Shown here piece after piece: positions 56,665-64,000 of a stretch of DNA of 64,000 bases. Below the pieces are notes generated by a model. The model was not told where the DNA came from. It saw nothing but the letters and a program-made list of their open reading frames with translations, and did not search any database. Source of the DNA: Prionailurus bengalensis (Eukaryota; Chordata; Mammalia; Carnivora; Felidae); the NCBI RefSeq assembly GCF_016509475.1, contig NC_057349.1, positions 46,207,075 through 46,271,074 of the forward strand, read 5' to 3'. Positions within the stretch are counted from its first letter, which is position 1. Each line of letters begins with the position of its first letter. A program made the position numbers and the translations under genes.

Positions 56665-58847
56665 AAAAGAAAACAAAATCTGTGGGGGAAAAACAAAGAC
56701 TAAAAGTTCTTTTCTTTGTATGTCTCTACAAAATAATTAATTTAGCTTGCTCTCTGTCTATTGCTCTGCCAATGTTGTCACATTCCCAGTCATAAAGAAC
56801 TAGGGGCAAGGCAGAACAATTGGGATTAGAGAAAATGGGGGGAGTGTTGCTGGGGAATGATAAACCTCAATTGTCTCTTAAATACTCTTCAAAATTCAGC
56901 CTGGAGTTAGTACTCTACTCATTTAAATATCCAGATGGTGAAAAATCTACAGCATCAGGCAAAGGCAGGCAGATCCCTCAATGTAGGAAGGAAATGAGAA
57001 GACTAACTTGTTAGAAAATATCAGGTCACCATTTCTGCCTGTCCCTCTGAATTAAGAAAGGATTTGAGTGGAAGATAGACACCATACTGTCATACAACTA
57101 AAGCACCAATAACTACCTTTGCTTTCCCAAATCTGAAGTTTGGCAATTCTGGGTTTAGTGGATTGATGCTTCACTCTGATATGCAAATTTAATGACTTTT
57201 CTATGTTCTGTTTAAGATATTTTAGACAAGGAGGGCAGAATCTCTAATTCTTATCTCTTTGGATTACTATCCACCAAAACACTCACCTTTATGCAGACAT
57301 GAACTTCTTGAAGGCAGGATTATTTTATATTATGATATTTCCTTTCACCTTCTACTCAGCCACTAGTGCTCCTTTGCGTAAGTGAAAAGTTGGAAAGAAA
57401 AGGAGGTGGAGCACAGAAACAGAGATGAGAAGACTGCCACATACAGAGATAAGCAGGATGTATTGGACTAGGGATTTTGTTCATTAAACCTTAGTGAAAG
57501 AAACTTGGATTTACATCCAAGTTTTGTTGTCTACTAGCATGCAGTCCCCAAGTTTGTAACAGGATATGAGAATATTTACTACATTATTTTGATGGTCAAA
57601 CAAAATAACCTAAGTTAAATTCCTTGGTAAAACTTATAATAATACTTGAAATTTGTAGGTTTCACTAAGCTGGAAAATTATTTTGTAAGCAAATTATAAA
57701 GGAAAACATGGATTTAATTGTGTATGCATTTTGGAAAACTGTAGAGATAAAATGCAAGGTATGGGAGCCCTTCAGCAGCTATTGTTTCCCTGTTGACTTT
57801 TTTCAGGGAATCTCCTTGTGAAACTTTCCACTGACTAGTGTATTTATAAATAGTACTAAATCCTAAATCATATGCAGGATTTTCTCCCTCTTTCCAGAGA
57901 TTAGTAATTTCAGGTTTTCTCTCTTTGACCAAAGCAAACAGATGCTGATCTGAAGCAAATCATTTCCTCCACTTAATGAATCCTTGACTATTAATAATGT
58001 TTAATTAACTGCTGATTCATTTCAACACTCCAAGCAATAGCACGTTGTATTTAATTCTTAAGCTTTCATAATGGCTTCTTCATTCTCCTTTCTCTCTTTC
58101 TTCTCCCTCTCCTCTCATCTTTCCTTTCTTCTCTTTTTCATTTTTATTTTCAAAACATAACAAGAACATATTCTTGCCCCAATTGTAACTGAGTACCCTG
58201 AGGCTCAGGAAATATATATGATTTTCTCCCTCTGGCCCCAGGTCACATTATTTAGATTGCAAGATTATAATCAGAGGCCTTTAGTCTTCTATATATTTAT
58301 TCATGCAAGAAATATTGAATTTCCACAGGTACCCAGAACTGTGAAAGGAAGTGGAGAGGGGTTATTGAATGAGAGAGACAGGCTTCACCCTCCAACAGTC
58401 AAGCCAGTCAGAGAAGCAATGAACAGGCAACTGAGAGGGCAAGAAAAATTGTGAAGGAAATTACAAAGTACATTGTGAGTAAATTGGGATGGGATTAAAC
58501 AGGTCTCTGGAATCATAAAGTTATTTATCTCTGAAAAAAGTGGTGTTCGAGACCTGAGGGGAAAAAAGGAGACATTAGATAAAAATGATTATGGAGAATG
58601 GATGTTAAATTTAAGGAAAAAGAAAGTGATATGAATACCTGGAACATTTGGAAATGGAATGATACAGGCTAAACAAAATTACAGCGGGAGGTGTCTCAGG
58701 ACTTGATCTTTGTTTTTCCCTCTGTCTAAATATTCTGTCCCAAGATATTCTTGGGGCCTACTGCTTCTCATTCAGATCTTGGCTCCAACGTGACCTTCTC
58801 AGTGCAGTCTTCTTTGACCACATGATTTTAAATTGAACACCCTCTAG
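56665..58847. other. Unassigned noncoding DNA
   Basis: The longest SINE-free, L1-free stretch near the right end. No exon recognised. Contains a pyrimidine-rich tract at 58077-58155. Confidence 0.5.
58077..58155. repeat. Polypyrimidine tract
   Basis: About 80 bp almost entirely C and T (tctcctttctctctttcttc and on). Confidence 0.85.
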
Positions 58848-60239
58848 AGGGTTCCTGGAAAGATGGGAAAGCAGGAGGATCCTAAGCTTACCTTGTCCCA
58901 CAGCCACACCTAAACAACAACCACATCAGTCATCCAAGCCAGAAAACAACCTGAAGACTAGCAGAACAGACTTTCCACAGTTAATCATAGAGAGGAGGAC
59001 ACATTCAAAAGGGCATCAGGGGTGGAAACATGGTGGGGAACCAAACTCCCAGCAAGACTAACTTACAAATGGGAGAGACACCATAAGTGTGGAGAGAGAA
59101 GCAGATGACATACCAGGCACCCCAGACATGAAGGACCTATACTATAAAGACCAGTCCCCATAACATTTGGCTTTGAAAACTAATGCAGCTTAACTTCATG
59201 GGTTTTTATAACCAGTGGGGCTTAAGTCCAGGTACTTCAAAAACCAATGGGCTCAGCTCTGGGAAAGCCAGAGAGGAATAGAAGACTGAGTCCCCACCCT
59301 TAAAGAGACAACATAATAAACAACCCCACCGAGATGGAGCATAGAATCAGCAGTTAAAAAAAAAAAAAGCCAGAGTTGTAGAAAGGAGATTTATTTAGTA
59401 ATCCCAGAACATGTGATAAAGGGGCAGGGATCTTTAGGAAACTTCTCCCAGAATTTACAAAACTGGAAAACACCATTTCTCTCCCCACCCTCAGGCCCAG
59501 ACAGGTGGGAACCTGTGGGAAACAGCATGAACACTCTCCACCTACCTTTCTAACACTGTGTGCTCTGCTCCTACATTCTCCTTCAAATCCACCTCATCCA
59601 ACCTGCCACTCTCAACAGGAGTCCCTCCAAAGCAGCTCCTGCCACATCTCATCCTATAAGCATCCATAGCAGGAACTGGAACTGCACTGAAGTGACTCCT
59701 GCCCTCAGGAAAGGGGAAGATAAGCACACACATCAGTACACCCCAAATCCCAAAGACCAAACCTTGTAACTGGCAGTACAGAGAGAATGCCCTGCCTATC
59801 AGTGCATCTGCTGTTATGGCAGGCATCTGGCCTGACTTCCAGCCCTGCCCACCATAGAAAGCCACTCAAGGGACAAGGCAGGAAGAGCATCCTGCAGTTT
59901 GGTGCAACTACAGCCTCAGCAAACTGGCTGAGTGCAGGTATGTGGTCTGACTGCTGACACCACCCAACTACACGCCCATGATGGAACTCTTAATAGCAAA
60001 GGAAGTAAACCCAGCCCATAATAGGTAAAGTGGGCCATTTTCACTAGCTGAACTGAAGGAAAACAAGACTCTGTTAAAACAGTAGGGCACACACAACCAC
60101 ATAAAAGACATTTTTGATGTGCCTGGTTCTGGTGAACAAGGGACATTGCACTATAGAGCACCAGGAGACATTGTCTTCATAAGGTCACTATTTTCAAAAT
60201 CAAGAGACATAACTGACTATCCTAATACATAGAAATAAA

Positions 60240-61450
60240 CACAAATAGACACAGAGAGTTATACAAAATGATGACACAGAAGAATATGTTCCAAATGAAT
60301 GAATAGATAAAACTATAGCAAAAGAGCTACGTGAGATGGGCATAAGCAATATGCCTGACAAAGAATTCAAAGTAATGGTCATTAAGATACTTATTGAACT
60401 TGAGAAGAGTGAAGCATCTCAGTGAGACATTCAACAAAGAGAAAAAAGTTATTTGGAGATGAAGAACTCAAGAACTAAAAATTAAAAATACACTAAAGGA
60501 AATAAATAGCAGAAGAATGTATCAGTGAACTGGAAGACAGAGTACTGCAAAGCAACCAAGCTGAAGAGCAAAAAGGAAAAAATGAGAATAGGTTAAGGGA
60601 ACTCTGCCACATTATCAAGGATAATAACATTCTCACTAGAGGGACGCGAGAAGAAGAGAGAGAAAAAGAAGCAGAAAATTTATTTGAAGGAACAGTAGCT
60701 GAAAAATTCTCCAATTTGGGGAAGGAAAGAGACATCCAGGTCCAGGAGGTACAAAGAGCCCTCAACAAAATCAACTCAAGGAGGTTAACATCAAGACACA
60801 TATTTAAAATGGCCAAAAGGGGGCGCCTGGGTGGCTCAGTTGGTTAAGCGGCCGACTTCGGCTCAGGTCATGATCTCGCGGTCCGTGAGTTCGAGCCCCG
60901 TGTCAGGCTCTGTGCCGACTGCTCAGAGCCTGGAGCCTGTTTCAGATTCTGTGTCTCCCTCTCTCTCTGCCCCTCCCCCGTTCATGCTCTGTCTCTCTCT
61001 GTCTCAAAAATAAATAAACGTTAAAAAAATTTTTAAAAAAAATAAAAAAAATAAATAAATAAAATAAAATGGCCAAAAGTAATGATAAAGAAAAATTTAA
61101 AAACAGCAAGAGAGAAAAAAAGTTACATACAAAGGAAACCCCATAAGGATACCAGCTTACTTTTCAGCAGAAACTTTGCAGACCAGAAGAGAGTAGCATG
61201 ATATATTAACAGTGCTGAAAGGAAAAAGAAAAAGAAAAAAAAAAACTTGCAACCAAGAATACAAGAATACTATGCCCAAAAAGCCTATCATTCAGAATAG
61301 AAAGAGAGATAAGGAGTTTCCCAGACAAAAAATGAAAGAGTTCATTACCACTAAGCCAGGCTCACAAGAAACCAGTTTAAGGGAATTCTTTGAGAGGAAA
61401 GAAAAAGCCATATCAGGAATGAGAAAATTAAGAAAGAAAAAAAAACACAA
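60240..61450 (+). pseudogene. L1-J ORF1 remnant, split by a SINE
   Basis: Starts with atgatgacacagaagaatat, a coiled-coil-type purine-rich region to about 60600, then the mid region (ttctccaatttggggaagga; atcaactcaaggaggttaac). The SINE enters at aaaatggccaaaag, after which the C-terminal half resumes (gcagaaactttgcagaccag; tttcccagacaaaaaatgaa). An in-frame ORF1p is not possible. Confidence 0.84.
60820..61065 (+). mobile_element. Young felid CAN-SINE in L1-J ORF1
   Basis: Head gggggcgcctgggtggctca, B box gagttcgagccc. Perfect 14-bp duplication aaaatggccaaaag (60806-60819 and 61066-61079). Confidence 0.97.
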
Positions 61451-62647
61451 GTAAATGCAAACATAATAAAAGTAACAGATTAATCACTTATATAACCTGT
61501 ATGGTAGTTAAAGCAAAAGCAGTAAAATCAAATATATCTATAAAAATCAGTCAAAGGATTCACAAAATAAAAGGATGTAAATTACAACAACCTCATATAT
61601 ATAAAATATGGGAGGGGTGAGTAAAAATTTAGTGCTTTTAGAATGGTTCAAACTTAATTATCTATTTAACATAGACTGCTGTGTGCATAAGATGTTATTT
61701 TTGAGCCAAATGGTAACTATAAATCAAAAATCTGTAATAGATATGCAAACAATAAGCAAAGAATCCAAATATATCACTAGAGAAAGCCATCACACGATAA
61801 GGGAAGGGAGCAAGAGAAGAAAGCAACTGAGAAGAACTATAAAAAACAACTATAAAATAGGTAATAAAATGACAATAAGTATGTACCTATCAATAATTAC
61901 TTTGAATGCAAATGCTCAAATCAAAACACACTAGGTGACAAAATGGATTAAAAAAAAAGGAGGAACCATCTATATGCTGCCTATAGGAGACTTGTTTCAT
62001 ACCTAAAGACGTGTGCAGATTTAGAGTGAAGGTATGAGAAAACATTTATATGCAAATGGCAAAAGAAAGAAAGCAGGAGTAGTAATACAGACATCAGACA
62101 AAGTAGACTTTAAAACAAAGACTGTAACAAAAGACAAAAAAAGGACACCACATAATGATAAAGGGAACAATCCGACAAGATGGTGATGTAACAATTGTAA
62201 ATATCTATGTACACAACGTGGGAGTACCCAAATACATACATAAACTATTAGCGTGCATTACAAAAGAAATTGACAATAATACATTAATAGCAGAAAATAT
62301 CTTTAACACCCCACTTACACCAATGAATAGATCATTCAGATAGAAAATCAACAAAAACAATAGTGGCTTCGAATGACTTACTAGACCAGATTGGTCTAAC
62401 AGACATATTCAGAATATTCCATCCAAACCCAGCAAAATACATATTCTTTAAGTGCACATGGAACATTCTTCAGAATAGATCACACATTAGGCCATAAACA
62501 AGGTCCTAATAAGTTCAAAGACTGAAATCATGTCATGCATGATTTCTTACCAGAATAGTATGAAACTAGATACCAACTACAAGAAAATATCTGGAAAGGA
62601 CACAAATACATGGAAGGTAAAGAATATGCTTCTAAACAATTAATGTG

Positions 62648-62857
62648 TGGGGAGAGCCTAGTGGCTCAGTTGGTTGAGTGTCTGACTTCAGCTCAGGACA
62701 TGATCTCTCAGTTTGTGAGTTCAAGCCCTGTGTCAGGCTCTGTGCTGACATCTCAGAGCCTGGAGTCTGTTTCAGATTCTGTTTCTCCCTCTCTCTGCCC
62801 CTCCCATGCTCATGCTCTGTCTGTCTGTCTGTCTCTCAAAAATAAACATCAAAACAA
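62648..62857 (+). mobile_element. Felid CAN-SINE in L1-J ORF2
   Basis: Head ggggagagcctagtggctca, tail with ctgtctgtctgtctgtctct. Short duplication ctaaacaat (62632-62640 and 62858-62866). Confidence 0.92.
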
Positions 62858-63018
62858 CTAAACAATGTATCAATAAAGAAATAAAGAGGAAATAAAAAAT
62901 ACATGAGACAGTTAAAAATAGAAACACAATGGTCCAAAATCTTTGAGATGCAGCAAAAGTTGTTCTAAGGGGCAAATTTATAGCAATATAGGCCTGCATC
63001 AAAAAGCAAGAAAAATCT

Positions 63019-63231
63019 GGGGCGCCTGGGTGGCGCAGTCGGTTAAGCGTCCGACTTCAGCCAGGTCACGATCTCGCGGTCCGGGAGTTCGAGCCCCGCG
63101 TCAGGCTCTGGGCTGATGGCTCAGAGCCTGGAGCCTGTTTCCGATTCTGTGTCTCCCTCTCTCTCTGCCCCTTCCCCGTTCATGCTCTGTCTCTCTCTGT
63201 CCCAAAAATAAATAAACGTTGAAAAAAAAAA
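63019..63231 (+). mobile_element. Young felid CAN-SINE in L1-J ORF2
   Basis: Near-consensus head ggggcgcctgggtggcgcag with almost all CpGs kept and a clean A tail. Perfect 18-bp duplication aaaaagcaagaaaaatct (63001-63018 and 63232-63249). One of the youngest-looking insertions in the window. Confidence 0.98.
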
Positions 63232-64000
63232 AAAAAGCAAGAAAAATCTCAAACAATGTAACATTACATGTAAGGAATTAGAAAAAGAACAAGCAAAACC
63301 CAATGGTAGTAGAAAGAAAGAATAAAGATCACAGCAGAAACAAATGAATAGAGACGTAAAACATAATAAAACAGATCAGTGAAACTGAGAGGTGGTTCTT
63401 TTAAAAGATTAGCAAAACTGATAAACCTTTAGCCAGATCACCAAAAAGAGCAGAGGATTAAAGTAAAATTAAAAATGAAAGTGAAAAAAACTGACACCAC
63501 AGAAATACAAAGGATTATAAGAGAATACTATAAAAAATTATGCCAACAAAATGGACAAATGGGAAGAAATGGACAAATTACTAGAAATATATAAACTAGC
63601 AAAATTTAACCAGGAAATAAAGAGAAAATTTGAACAGACTAATTATTAGCCATGAAATTGAATTAGTAATCAAAAAACTATCAGACAAAATTCTAAGACC
63701 AGATGTCTCCACAGGTGAATTCTATCACACATTTAAAGAAGAGTTAATATTTATTCTTCTTGAACTATTCCAAAGTCATTCTATGAGACCAGCATTATCC
63801 TGATATCAAAAACAATAAAGACACTACAAAAAATATAAAAAAAAAAACTTTATAGGGCTAATATGTCTGATGAATATATATTAAAAAATGCTCAACAAAC
63901 ATTAGCAAACAAAATCAGCAATATATTAAAAAAATCATTCACCACAATTAAGGGGGATGTATTCCCAGGTTGGGAGGGGTGGTTCAATGTCACAAATCAA

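Larger units (their letters stand above)
58848..64000 (+). mobile_element. Full-length-type L1 (L1-J), cut by the window end
   Basis: 5' start near gagggttcctggaaagatgg, a long 5'UTR related to that of L1-G (shared ggttctggtgaacaagggac and following blocks), ORF1 (about 60240-61450), spacer, and ORF2 from about 61880 reaching the early reverse transcriptase region at 64000. Three SINEs interrupt it. Stops and frameshifts are present. Confidence 0.87.
61880..64000 (+). pseudogene. L1-J ORF2 remnant, partial
   Basis: Endonuclease region begins about 61880 (acctatcaataattactttg) and is interrupted by SINEs at 62648 and 63019. The RT part begins about 63650 and leaves the window before the catalytic box. 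Open pieces are under 70 codons. Confidence 0.82.

Noticed and set aside
1..64000. Many open frames of 60-140 codons on both strands as possible genes
   Set aside because: They are short, lack domains, splice context or codon signal, and most overlay L1, SINE or ERV sequence. The same peptides recur because the repeats recur.

Overview
The window is AT-rich nuclear DNA of a carnivoran, most likely a cat (Felidae). The main evidence is 29 copies of one tRNA-derived SINE. Its youngest copies start ggggcgcctgggtggc, carry Pol III A and B boxes (gcagtcggttaagcg; gttcgagccc), then a CT-rich stretch and an AATAAA-rich A tail. This is the feline CAN-SINE (SINEC_Fc type). I find no host protein-coding exon, no functional RNA gene and no CRISPR or bacterial-type feature. 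The longest open frames are 206 and 175 codons, and both lie inside transposable elements.

Layout: 1-2.9 kb is unassigned AT-rich DNA. 3.8-16.4 kb is one old, nearly full-length L1 in + orientation, broken by SINEs, by a composite block of younger L1 pieces (about 7.19-10.13 kb) and by a second younger L1 (13.46-15.44 kb) that appears to carry a 3' transduced segment. 16.4-22.3 kb is mostly unassigned, with two adjacent SINEs and a probable solo LTR on the - strand (18.3-18.96 kb). 22.3-28.0 kb is a decayed endogenous retrovirus: 5' LTR, degraded interior, pol remnants (RT/RNase H/integrase), a transmembrane-envelope remnant and 3' LTR. 28-31 kb is mostly unassigned. 31.0-36.7 kb is a second old full-length-type L1. 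36.9-38.3 kb is a 5'-inverted (twin-primed) L1. 38.3-42.1 kb is mostly unassigned with SINEs, two of them stacked at one target. 42.35-42.8 kb is a small twin-primed young L1. 44.3-51.8 kb is a third full-length-type L1 with its 5'UTR. 52-56.7 kb holds old L1 3' ends and SINEs. 56.7-58.8 kb is unassigned. 58.85 kb to the window end is a fourth L1, cut off in its reverse transcriptase region.

The genes do not form a pathway. What the sequence records is retrotransposon layering: old L1s, an ERV, younger L1s, then felid SINEs that used the L1 machinery and left clear target-site duplications. Every L1 and the ERV is disrupted by stops and frameshifts, so none looks autonomous. I did not find a new biological system. 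The best leads are the L1 with a candidate 3' transduction, the stacked SINE insertions, the 52-bp tandem repeat in an L1 5'UTR, the palindromic L1 junction, and young SINEs that should be polymorphic or lineage-specific among cats.
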